Below are positions 51,297 through 59,890 of a stretch of DNA of 64,000 nucleotides, one piece after another. Position numbers and translations under genes: made by a program. Under the pieces are notes generated by a model. The model was not told the DNA's origin and did not search any database. It saw only the letters and a list, made by a program, of their open reading frames with translations. The DNA lies in NCBI GenBank assembly GCA_050084985.1, contig JBITNC010000001.1:76198001-76262000 (forward strand), read 5' to 3'. Positions within the stretch are counted from its first letter, which is position 1. Each line of letters opens with the position of its first letter. This DNA comes from Nageia nagi (lineage: Eukaryota > Pinophyta).

Positions 51297-52037
51297 TGTA
51301 GATATCTTAAAAGTTTCCTTTTGTCCATTATCATTTTTTATCTTATCACTTTTGTCGTGTCTCCCCATCATGACCCTTGTTGACTTTATGAGTCAAGTTT
51401 AGGGCTAGCCTAATGACTACCTAACCAACCTAATGATTAGTTAACCTACCCATCAATTTGATACCTGATGTATAAATCCAATTTTGAAATCCATTTTCCC
51501 TCTCTCTTCTCCTTTTTTAGCTCTAGCTCTTGCTCATTTAGTCCTCAAGCCTTAGTCATGCCTAGCTCACCCTAACACCCCTTTTAACATGTTTTTTAGC
51601 ATTCTTGTAGGTGTTAAAGAGTACATGGAGTTATCTTGGAGCAATGGAGCACTTGTATCCTTATCTATTACATTTATGTGAGCATGTAGTATGTTTCTAG
51701 GCTACATTCATGGTATTTTAGCTTGTTTTTATCATCTTATCATTATTTTAGCATAGCATGAGCATATCATATTGCATTATAGGAATTATCTTATTTTCTA
51801 TTTTCCATTTGATTATGGGATAGGGGGACTACATTCCATCAAGGAGGTTTGATACCTTTCTTTGAGCACACTCTAGGACCTTAAGGGACTAGAATGTTGA
51901 GGCCCCCACTAACATTTGTCTTCTTATAGATCTAACACATCATCCCCATCATCAAAGCACATCACATTTTCAAGTAACATTTTAGATGATGCAATGTGTG
52001 TGTCCTAAGAGGGGATAAGGCCATTTTGGGTGCATCA
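51297..52037 (+). repeat. Right LTR of the LARD-like element
   Basis: TGTAGATATC...GTGCATCA, preceded by CTCAAAATGGGACATC, a weak polypurine tract. TATA box 'gtataaatcc' near 51470. Confidence 0.75.
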
Positions 52038-53913
52038 CAAAATTATAATGAATAAAATATTTAAATTAAATTCATTAAACAATATTTTATTTTGGTTTCA
52101 TCTATTAGGAATGATATAAAATAATGTTATAGTACACCTAAGTTTATTATGAACTATTTTGTGTACAATGATGTTTATTTCCTTCTCTTGATTCTCACAA
52201 AACTTAATATTTTAAGAGTATAAAATATGTAAGTTGATTCATCTATATGAAATGTATAGAGGTCCATCATAGAGACTAGACATATCACCACTTCATAAGT
52301 TATACCTCATTGCTATATGAGCATCCATAGCCTCTATGAGAACTTACCCCTAGATCTTGTTACAACATTACTCTATTTCCAATTAGGCATCTATAGCCCT
52401 GATAGAGAATACTATAATCACCCAAGAATTATACTTATTTTATTTTTTATTATTTTTTTATATATTTTGAATCTTTTTGCTCTATTTATTTTTTCTTCCT
52501 ATCCTATCTCTTGGGTTTGGGATGAAGTGAAATAACAAGGTGAATAATCACTCAAAATTATGCTCAAGTAACATCTTATTTTTTATTGTTTTGAGATTTT
52601 AAAATATGATAAAGTGTATGAGTTCATAATCTTCTAAAAGTGTATCAAAGTTATGATTGTTTATCATCCTAAGCTTCATAAACTTTGCAAAAGATATTTT
52701 GACAAAATCAAACATGTATATTATATTCATAAACTACTACTTTATTTATATGTACAACTATATATATGAACAATATGTGGATGAATGTATGGTTTGTATG
52801 TATAACTTGATAAGTTATTAACATCATCATATTTGATATTTAATGGTTTTATAACAATGAAAGTAGTGAACAAAATGAAATGAACATAGGGTAGTGCACC
52901 CTATAGCCAAGACACTTTAGAAATATAATTTGAGTGTGTATGTGTGTGTGTGTGTTATATATATATATATATAGATTTTTGTATTTTATAACTTTTGATT
53001 TTTTTTTTGGATTTTGTGATTTTTTTATATGATTTGGATTGTGATTTTTTTATTTTTTTTAGGCTTCATATGACTCTTCATGATTGAATCCATGTCATGT
53101 GAAGGATTGCAATAACCAAACATGAGAGATGGTGTGAAAATGAAATAGTCTATATATAACATGATTTATAGACTAGTGTGTTGTATGACAAGTGATAGAA
53201 ACAAAAAACATAGATTCCCAATAGAATATGTTTTGTTCTATTACATGGGTTATGGTAAGTATGTCAAATGAATCAAGAGGGTGTAAATATGGTGGACCAT
53301 ATAATGTAATGATTTGATATAAGAATGTATTGACATGGGCATTGATTATAATCCTACATATAAATTATAGTCTTGAAAATAAGAAAATAAGATTTTGGAG
53401 AAACTCTTCATTAGGTATGTCATAAATTATGCAAGTTCCCCAATATGGATCATGATTAATAGTGATGCTCACCCAAAAGGAGCTTTTGAGGGCATGATAA
53501 GTGTGATCAAATCTATCCAAAAGACTTGAAAAGGTTATCATAGATAGGATTTTATGTTGAATACTATCAGACAACTCAAAAAAGTGATATGTATCTATAT
53601 CTAGTGATGGAGTATGACTCTCTACATAAATGCTAGGGAATGTACAAGGTGAACATGGGGTGTGAAGGAAAGCTAATTCCTAAGGGATATATGGAATGTG
53701 GTATAGATAAAATATACATTGATTTGTGGGTTTAAAAATACAATGGGGATGAGTCATGATATACATGTGTTAAAATGTAGTTGGTCACCTACAACATTAT
53801 ATATGCAAACTTCAAAAATTGAAGAAGACTATATAAATATAATATATAAAGCTTGTATTTGCATGAAAATGATTAATAGGAATGCAAAGATATCAAGTGA
53901 TATATATACAACA
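52038..53913. other. AT-rich spacer with a GT/AT microsatellite
   Basis: A (TG)n(TA)n simple repeat lies at about 52935-52972. Otherwise I see no gene, LTR or tandem array. Confidence 0.45.
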
Positions 53914-54407
53914 TGTTAGAATGTATAATGCATTATTGTAAATGTTTGTATTAAATCTTCTATGTAAGTCCACTAATACTTAAGGGTATCATTTGATACC
54001 TTAAGTATTTAAGTTATAATGATAATGTAACTTGTCCTACACTCCATGTCATGAGCATGCCCTTTGGGTAAAAGGATGTGCATGTTATGCTTTTGTACAT
54101 TGGATAAAAGGGTGATCCAAAGAGGGATTTTGGCCTATAAATAGAAGGCTCCCTCTTTGTGATCACACACCAATTGTGGAGTAAAGTTATGCTATAGGAT
54201 TGAAGTGTAGGAGATAAGATTATGAGGATTGTAAGAGAGTTTTATTTATGATTGAAGTAAAGATCTAGTTAATGGATGTACTCCTAGTTGGAGGAACCAC
54301 TTACATCTTGTGTTGTGAGATTACTTTGTGAGTTTTTTAGATGTAATTGTGAGCTTTTATGTGATCTTGATTGTTTAGAAATTATTTTGTTAGTGTTAGT
54401 TCCTTCA
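53914..54407 (+). repeat. Old copia-type LTR, about 494 bp
   Basis: Starts TGTTAGAATG and ends CTTCA. It contains a clear TATA box TATAAATAG at 54136-54144 and is followed by a primer-site-like sequence. No partner LTR is in the window; the rest of this element probably continues right of 63405 beyond the window or is lost. Confidence 0.55.
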
Positions 54408-54410
54408 ATT

Positions 54411-54422
54411 TGATATTAGAGC
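54411..54422 (+). promoter_or_regulatory. Primer-binding site of the old copia element
   Basis: TGATATTAGAGC differs from the initiator-Met site TGGTATCAGAGC by one G-to-A and one C-to-T transition. It lies four bases after the LTR end. Confidence 0.55.
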
Positions 54423-54436
54423 TTGGTGTGGAAGCT

Positions 54437-54441
54437 CTTCT
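54437..54441. repeat. Left TSD (CTTCT) of the young Sirevirus
   Basis: CTTCT here and at 63401-63405, exactly abutting the TG...CA termini. Confidence 0.95.
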
Positions 54442-54494
54442 TGTTGAAGTATGTGTGACTGAGAAGTGTGATTGTAATTGTTGTCAACAAGATA

Positions 54495-54670
54495 TTGATC
54501 AGGTTCCGGAGGATTAACTAAGTTCCGGAAGTTAAGAGAGACTGTTTGATCGGGTTCCGGAGGTTTAACTGTGTTCCGGAAGAGAAGAGTGACTGTAGTG
54601 ATTGAGTTCCGGAAGTTTAACTAAGTTCCAGAAGAGAAGTGTGATTGGTCGGGTTTCGAAGGATTGACCG
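54495..54670 (+). repeat. 51-bp tandem repeats with TTCCGGA pairs
   Basis: Units begin at 54495, 54546, about 54598 and 54645, each 'ttgatcgggttccggaggwt' plus 'aactaagttccggaagag'. Each full unit carries two TTCCGGA-type palindromes. It lies in the upstream (U3) part of the LTR. Confidence 0.85.
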
Positions 54671-54673
54671 AGA

Positions 54674-55042
54674 TGACGTCAGCGATTTCGGGCTTTCACT
54701 TAGAACCGGGGTCCGGAAGTGATGACATCATGGTGCAAGTGTTCAAAGGTCCGGAGACAAAAGTCCGGAGATAAAGGTCCGGAGACAAAAGTCCGGAGGT
54801 CAAGGTCCGGAGACAAAAGTTCGGAGATAAAGGTCCGGAGACAAAAGTCCGGAGGTCAAGGTCTGGAGACAAAAGTCCGGAGGTCAAGGTCCGGAGATAC
54901 ACGTTCGGAGGTAAAGATCCGGAGATAAACGTCCGGAGATAAAAATCCGGAGATACACGTCTGAAGATAAAAGTCCGGAAATGATGACGTCATGCGAGAA
55001 GCGTTTTACTCTATTTCCGGAGTCCGGAAGATGATGACATCA
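54674..55042 (+). promoter_or_regulatory. TGACGTCA/TGACATCA sites bracketing the TCCGGA array
   Basis: Palindromic bZIP-type sites TGACGTCA occur at 54674-54681 and 54985-54992, and one-transition variants TGACATCA at 54723-54730 and 55035-55042. One of each stands at either side of the 14-bp array. TGACGTCA is the classical CRE/as-1-like core bound by plant TGA-type bZIP factors. Binding here is inferred. Confidence 0.6.
54749..54985 (+). repeat. 14-bp TCCGGA array, 16 full units plus a partial
   Basis: Exact 14-bp spacing from 54749 to 54973. Units read GTCCGGAGACAAAA, GTCCGGAGATAAAG, GTCCGGAGGTCAAG and variants. Nearly every unit has the palindrome TCCGGA. The exceptions (TTCGGA, TCTGGA, TCTGAA) differ by transitions. 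Sirevirus LTRs are known to carry CGG-rich palindromes, so this is likely a lineage-type regulatory array in expanded form. Confidence 0.9.
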
Positions 55043-55399
55043 CAATGTATACAGGAAACATCCGGTAAGCGAGGAAAAGAGTCCGGAATTATCAGAAAAG
55101 CTATTGAAGAACACAAAGGATCTGGAATCGTAAGAAATACCATAATGAAGAATAAAAGAGTCCGGAATTAGCTGAAATCTGTGGGAAAAGAGGTATACCG
55201 ATCTAAACAACTCCGTTTGAGAAATAGAAGCGTTCGTCAGTTACAAACAAGGATTCTGTTGATAACGTATAATGGTAGGAACAGTTTCCTGGAGTGTTCT
55301 TGATGCGTAACGGTTAAGTACAGGAATGATGTGAAGAATGGATAAAAAGAAAAGGAGCAGAGAGTTGCAGCGGGGATCAGAAGAGTAGAAGTAATAAGT

Positions 55400-55616
55400 G
55401 CACAGCTCGAGGAGAGAAGTAGCTGAGATTGCACAGCTTGAGAATAATGCAAGTAATGAGTGCACAGCTCGAGGAGAGAAGAAGCTGAGATTGCACAGCT
55501 GGAGGACAATGCAAGTTATGATTACACAGCTCGAGGAGAAAGGAAGTTATGAGTGCACAGCTCGAGGAAAGTGGTAGTTGCGGTTTCACAGCTCAAGGAG
55601 AAGTGAAGCAGGTAAT
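55400..55616 (+). repeat. 31-bp tandem array, seven units
   Basis: NCACAGCTCGAGGAGAGAAG-type units start at 55400, 55431, 55462, 55493, 55524, 55555 and 55586, an exact 31-bp period. Alternate units are more alike (tagctgagatt versus aagtaatgagt ends), suggesting a 62-bp dimer. It lies immediately upstream of the TATA-like box. Confidence 0.95.
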
Positions 55617-55628
55617 GGGATATGCAGA

Positions 55629-55636
55629 TATAAGAG
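55629..55636 (+). promoter_or_regulatory. Candidate TATA box of the LTR promoter
   Basis: TATAAGAG directly follows the U3 repeat arrays and is the best TATA-like site in a GC-richer context. If correct, the hairpin array starts about 240 nt downstream, inside the transcript leader. Another AT-rich run (56188-56202) is too close to the LTR end to be a good candidate. Confidence 0.45.
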
Positions 55637-55878
55637 TTGGTTTCTTGGTGTAATAGGAAAGGGGTGAATAGAGGCAAAGTGTGTGTGGAGTATGTGATGA
55701 GAAGTATGTGAAGTAAAGTATGCAAACGCAGGTAATTGCATGAATGTGATGAGCAGAGAAGTGAGTGAAAGCAAGTGCTGTGTGTAAAGTGAAGTATCTG
55801 AAGAGCATGAAGTGAGCATTAGAGCTAGACCATTGAGGGTCTTCTAGAACTGAATTCTTTTCTCCCTTTTGAATGTTG

Positions 55879-56070
55879 TATCAAGTGGGTGCTTGATAAG
55901 TGGTAGTGGGTGCTACCCTTCACAGTTGGTGCTGTGAATGAGAGAGCTGGAGTTGGTGCTCCAAGCAGTTGGTGCTGCTATTCTCAGAGTGGTAGTTGGT
56001 GCTACCCTTCACAGTCGGTGCTGTGAATTTGTAAGCTCTCTTTTATGGCTGGATTTGGATTGGTGTCCAA
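55879..56070 (+). promoter_or_regulatory. Hairpin array with shared hexaloop TTGGTG
   Basis: Seven perfect stem-loops, given as stem arms with loop: TATCAAG/CTTGATA, TGGGTG (55879-55898); GGTAG/CTACC, TGGGTG (55902-55917); TTCACAG/CTGTGAA, TTGGTG (55919-55938); TGGAG/CTCCA, TTGGTG (55948-55963); AGCAG/CTGCT, TTGGTG (55964-55979); GGTAG/CTACC, TTGGTG (55991-56006); TTCACAG/CTGTGAA, TCGGTG (56008-56027). An eighth has TTGGA/TCCAA, TTGGTG (56055-56070). Stems differ while loop and a closing G-C pair (first seven) stay fixed. Pairs two-three and six-seven are a duplicated block. Probably transcribed. Function unknown. Confidence 0.75.
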
Positions 56071-56246
56071 GCAGTCTTGTTCGGGGATGTAGCCAATCTG
56101 GTGAACCTCGTTACATCTGGTGTTGTGTGATGTGCTGGTGTGATTGCTTAGTTTTCTCTGGTTTTTAATCTATCGTTATTAAATTGATTATTTTTATATA
56201 TACTGATTCACCCCCCCCCTCTCAGTGTCACTTGAAGTCCAACAAT

Positions 56247-56258
56247 TGGTATCAGAGA
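56247..56258 (+). promoter_or_regulatory. Primer-binding site (initiator Met-tRNA)
   Basis: TGGTATCAGAGA begins two bases after the LTR and matches the plant initiator-Met site except the last base. Confidence 0.95.
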
Positions 56259-56308
56259 CAAGTTCCTAAGTAGGCTATAACAGCTAAGGAGATCCGGATA
56301 GTGGCACT

Positions 56309-59300
56309 ATGGCAAGCGGAGAAGGTTTCTCATCTAACAAGGCACCGCTCTTTGATGGAACCAATTATGGGTTCTGGAAAATCCGAATGAAGACTTATCT
56401 CAGTGCATTGGGTTTTGGTACTTGGGATGCCGTTAAAAGGGGTTACACTCCTCCCCCTACAGGTCCACAAGATGAAGCAGAAAGAAAGGCTTTTGAATAT
56501 GATGCCAAAGCAAGAAACGCTCTAATGTGTGGTCTTGTGGACAGCGAACTAGTAAAAGTTATGGCATGCAAGTCTGCTAAAGAAATATGGAATAAATTGA
56601 AAAGCATTCACGAAGGAGATGACAAAGTCAAAGAAGCAAAACTCCAAACACATAGAGCTCAATTCGAAGGTCTAAAGATGAATGAAGATGAAACCATCGA
56701 AGCCTACATGCTAAGAGTAAATGAAATTACTAATGCGATCAGAGGCCTTGGAGAAGAGATTGAAGATCATGTCATCGTAAAAAAGGTACTGCGATCTCTC
56801 ACATCTCGCTTTGACTCAAAAGTGTCTGCTATTGAAGAAGCGAAAAATTTGAAAACTTTTAGCATGGATGAATTGCATGGATCGCTAACTGCTTATGAAA
56901 TGAGGATCGGAAAAACAAAACATTCAGAAAAGGAAGCAGCGTTTAAAACCTGTAGCAGTACCAAAGCCAAAGTAGATACTGACGATGAGGAACAATCAGA
57001 TGAAGCAGAAGCAAACTTCATCAGAAAGCTAAAAAGGGGAAAAGGTAAGTATAAAGGCAAACTGCCTTTTAAATGTTTTAATTGCGGTGGTATTGGTCAT
57101 TTTATCTCAAAGTGTCCATATAGAAAATCTGATAAAGATGATCAAGAATCATATTTTGAGAAAAACCGCAAGATGAAATCTCAGGCTCGAAATAGAAAGT
57201 CAAATAGACAGAGCCTCTTATCTAAAAATGAAGGCTCCACTAGTGATGATTCCAGTAACGAATCAGAAAAGGAATACAATGAGTCATTGTTTATGGCATT
57301 TGAAGAAAAACTGAATGTAAATAATCAAAATGACCAAAAACATAAGAAGGAAGAGACAGATGAAGAAGATGACTGTGAGATTGAGATTGACATTGAAGAA
57401 GAACTAATGACAGCATTGAATGAATTGAATAAAGAAGTAAAGAAAAATAAGATACTCTCAAAAAGGTATGATGATGCAAGTACTACTGTAGAAAACCTAA
57501 AAATAGAAGTCGAAGAATCCAAGAGGATAAATGAGAGTTTAGAGGAACAGCTTCTCGAGAAAGTTAAGAATTGTAGTAAGCTCGAAGAAGAAATAACCGG
57601 GCTACGTATACAACTAGAGGAAGTAACCAAGAAAATCAGTTCCTTTGAATATCTAGAAGGAAGGTCGACCAAACTTAGTGAAATCATCAACAGTCAAAGA
57701 ATGTTTTCGGATAAATCTGGTCTGGGATATGAACAAGGACAATCTTCCAGTAACAAAAAGGAGGAAAACATAGAAGAAACCAAGAAAAAGGAAGGTAGCT
57801 CAGAACTGAAGGATGATGGCTTCACTCAAGTGCATTCCAGAAGAAGACCTTATGCAGGACAAAGAAGAACTCAGCAACGTAACAGTTACATCCATTCCTT
57901 CAATGGATACTGTTTCAAATGCAATGCGTATGGGCATAAAATTTCTGAGTGTAAGTACAATATCAAACCAAGAACCTTTGTTACGAGGAATGCATTCGGT
58001 CCATTAATGGAGTATCCTGTTAAGTGTTACAACTGTCGTAAATATGGACACATTGCCAGATTCTGCAGAGTTAATCACGGCATGAGATTCTTCCCACGGA
58101 GACAATTTCCTCCCGTAAGACAGAATAAACAGTTTCAGCGCAGTCTTCCACAGAAAGAAGAAAAGTGTAATAAGAAACAAGGAGCTGAAACAAAAGTTAA
58201 ACAGGTCTGGAAAGAAAAGGGGAAACTCAAAAAGGACAAAGAGTCTTTAATCGTTCAAACTGCATTGAAAGCTCAAGACAAACCTTCACCATGGATATTA
58301 GACAGCGGATGCTCAAGTCACATGACAGGTGACAAAAAGAAATTCCAAAAACTACAAGAATATGAAGGTGGGTCAGTTAGATTTGGAAACAATGACGGAG
58401 CACAGATTATCGGCAAAGGGACAGTCAAGATAAATGATGGCAACATCAGATCCGAAGAGGTATTGTTTGTTGTGGGACTGAGGCATAATTTGTTAAGCGT
58501 CAGTCAAATATGCGACAAAGGACATGATGTAATCTTCAAAAAGCATGGTTGTGAGATCCGAAGGGCAAACAGTGGAAGACTTATAGCAGTCGGTACAAGA
58601 ACCAGCGGGAATTTATACACCTTATCAGATGTTTCAGAAGGATCATGTCTTTTAGGCAAGGAGAGTGATGATTGGCTATGGCATAAGAGATTGGGACACA
58701 TCGGTTTTAAGAACTTGATGAACATTTGTTCCAAAAGAGCGGTAAGAGATATGCCCAGCATCAGCACTCCAGCAAATGATATCTGTGATTCATGCCAAAA
58801 GGGAAAGCAAACACGGACAAAGTTCAAAGTAAAAGAATATCACACAAGCAAACCATTGGAGATCGTTCACACCGACTTATGTGGACCAATGAGAACACAA
58901 AGCTTCAATGGAGATAAGTATTTTATTCTATTCATTGATGATTATTCAAGAATGACTTGGGTGCAATTCTTGAAACATAAATCTGAAGCTTTTGAAATGT
59001 TCAAAGCATTTAAAAACCAAGTAGAAAATCAAATGGAAAGGAAAATTAAATGTCTTCGCTCAGACAGGGGAGGTGAGTTCACCTCTGATGAGTTTAATGA
59101 GTTTTGCATACACCATGGAATAAAAAGGCAATTCTCTGTAGCCAGAACTCCACAACAAAATGGAGTTGTTGAAAGGAAAAATAGAACTGTACAAGAAATG
59201 GCTCGAACCATGCTGATAGAAAGTAAGGTCGCTGATAAGTTTTGGAAAGAAGCAGTGCATACTGCAGTACACATTCAAAATAGATGCATGATGCGACCAC

Positions 59301-59773
59301 ATGAGGACAGAACACCATATGAATTATGGTTTGGAAGAAGAGCTACAGTAAGGCATTTCAGGATCTTTGGCAGTAAATGCTACATCAAAAGAATAGAAGA
59401 AAATTTAGGAATGTTTGAGGACAGATCAGACGAAGGTATCTTTCTTGGCTATTCTTCGAAGAGCAAAGCGTACAGGTGCTACAATAAAAGGACAAAAACA
59501 ATTGTTGATAGTGCTGATGTTCGTGTTGATGAGCAAAGAAATCTTCCCAAGAGAAATGATGATGAAAATCTTCCTGACTATCAAGATTCAATTGAAGAAG
59601 ACGAGCAGAAGAAAAACAAATCTAAGTCTGTCGTACAGCAATCACAAGGAAAGAAACCAGAAGACTCAAATCCGCCAAGTAACCCAGATAATGATTCAGA
59701 GAATGAGGCGGAAGAAGATGAACATTCAAAAACTCCACCAAAGAGATGGCACAAGGATCATCCACAAGAATAA
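56309..59773 (+). CDS. Sirevirus gag, protease and integrase (polyprotein up to the premature stop)
   Basis: 1154 residues from an ATG whose position and following phrase match the older element. In order: gag N-terminus with FDGTNYGFW (about 15-23) and a UBN2-type gag body to about 200. Zinc knuckle 1 has Cys256, Cys259, His264 and Cys269. A coiled coil lies at about 357-450. Knuckles 2 (Cys535-Cys548) and 3 (Cys573-Cys586) follow. The protease active site is Asp665-Ser666-Gly667. The integrase zinc site has His792, His797, Cys826 and Cys829, and the integrase DD35E triad is Asp856, Asp919 and Glu955. The remainder is an acidic linker. The frame is closed by TAA at 59771, while the same frame stays open to 61384. 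This segment alone could make capsid, protease and integrase but no RT. Confidence 0.95.
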   Translation: MASGEGFSSNKAPLFDGTNYGFWKIRMKTYLSALGFGTWDAVKRGYTPPPTGPQDEAERKAFEYDAKARNALMCGLVDSELVKVMACKSAKEIWNKLKSIHEGDDKVKEAKLQTHRAQFEGLKMNEDETIEAYMLRVNEITNAIRGLGEEIEDHVIVKKVLRSLTSRFDSKVSAIEEAKNLKTFSMDELHGSLTAYEMRIGKTKHSEKEAAFKTCSSTKAKVDTDDEEQSDEAEANFIRKLKRGKGKYKGKLPFKCFNCGGIGHFISKCPYRKSDKDDQESYFEKNRKMKSQARNRKSNRQSLLSKNEGSTSDDSSNESEKEYNESLFMAFEEKLNVNNQNDQKHKKEETDEEDDCEIEIDIEEELMTALNELNKEVKKNKILSKRYDDASTTVENLKIEVEESKRINESLEEQLLEKVKNCSKLEEEITGLRIQLEEVTKKISSFEYLEGRSTKLSEIINSQRMFSDKSGLGYEQGQSSSNKKEENIEETKKKEGSSELKDDGFTQVHSRRRPYAGQRRTQQRNSYIHSFNGYCFKCNAYGHKISECKYNIKPRTFVTRNAFGPLMEYPVKCYNCRKYGHIARFCRVNHGMRFFPRRQFPPVRQNKQFQRSLPQKEEKCNKKQGAETKVKQVWKEKGKLKKDKESLIVQTALKAQDKPSPWILDSGCSSHMTGDKKKFQKLQEYEGGSVRFGNNDGAQIIGKGTVKINDGNIRSEEVLFVVGLRHNLLSVSQICDKGHDVIFKKHGCEIRRANSGRLIAVGTRTSGNLYTLSDVSEGSCLLGKESDDWLWHKRLGHIGFKNLMNICSKRAVRDMPSISTPANDICDSCQKGKQTRTKFKVKEYHTSKPLEIVHTDLCGPMRTQSFNGDKYFILFIDDYSRMTWVQFLKHKSEAFEMFKAFKNQVENQMERKIKCLRSDRGGEFTSDEFNEFCIHHGIKRQFSVARTPQQNGVVERKNRTVQEMARTMLIESKVADKFWKEAVHTAVHIQNRCMMRPHEDRTPYELWFGRRATVRHFRIFGSKCYIKRIEENLGMFEDRSDEGIFLGYSSKSKAYRCYNKRTKTIVDSADVRVDEQRNLPKRNDDENLPDYQDSIEEDEQKKNKSKSVVQQSQGKKPEDSNPPSNPDNDSENEAEEDEHSKTPPKRWHKDHPQE

Positions 59774-59890
59774 ATTATCGGTGAGTTTCAGACAGGCATT
59801 CAAACTCGCAGAGGGGTCTCACACACCTACTCTCTCCTGTCCAGCATAGAGCCCAAGAATGTCTCAGAAGCCAGCCAAGATGAAAGCTGG

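Larger units (their letters stand above)
46213..52037 (+). mobile_element. Non-autonomous LTR retrotransposon (LARD-like), 5.8 kb
   Basis: Two direct repeats of about 745 bp (46213-46961 and 51297-52037), both TGTAGATA...GTGCATCA, bracket 4.3 kb without protease, RT or integrase. A primer-site-like ATGGTGATCATGATGAGAC follows the first LTR. It resembles the TGGCGACTCTGCTGGGGA-type site of some plant Ty3/gypsy elements with several transitions. The interior is pyrimidine-rich on the plus strand (TCATC/TTATC runs) with only an 85-codon open stretch (48351-48608). No matching TSD was found (GAAGT versus CAAAA), so the element may be old or rearranged. Confidence 0.7.
54442..56244 (+). repeat. 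5-prime LTR of the young Sirevirus
   Basis: 1803 bp, TGTTGAAG...GTCCAACA. By direct comparison it differs from the 3-prime LTR at 54577, 54611, 54630, 55003, 55165, 55180, 55432, 55524 and 55966 only. All nine are transitions and there are no indels (about 0.5%). It is modular: 51-bp repeats, 14-bp TCCGGA array, 31-bp array, TATA-like TATAAGAG, hairpin array, then the C9 tract and CTCTCAGTGTCAC near the end. Confidence 0.95.

Noticed and set aside
54696-54928. Open frames of 68-69 codons on both strands across the TCCGGA array
   Set aside because: They follow from the repeat having few stops; the 14-bp period shifts the frame each unit and nothing resembles a protein. The same frames recur in the 3-prime LTR.
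54749-55616. CRISPR-like regular repeats
   Set aside because: Units are contiguous without unique spacers, and this is a plant LTR.
55237-55819. Several minus-strand open frames in the LTR (Ser/Leu-rich)
   Set aside because: Products of the 31-bp array and purine-rich plus strand; no motif, and they overlap each other.
57291-57690. Minus-strand frames of 62-121 codons opposite gag
   Set aside because: Antisense shadows of the Glu/Lys-rich coiled coil (Ser/Phe-rich), no independent signal.
59771-59790. Programmed stop-codon readthrough signal
   Set aside because: TAA followed by ATTATC does not match the known leaky contexts I recall, and the relative element has a sense codon there; a plain mutation is simpler.
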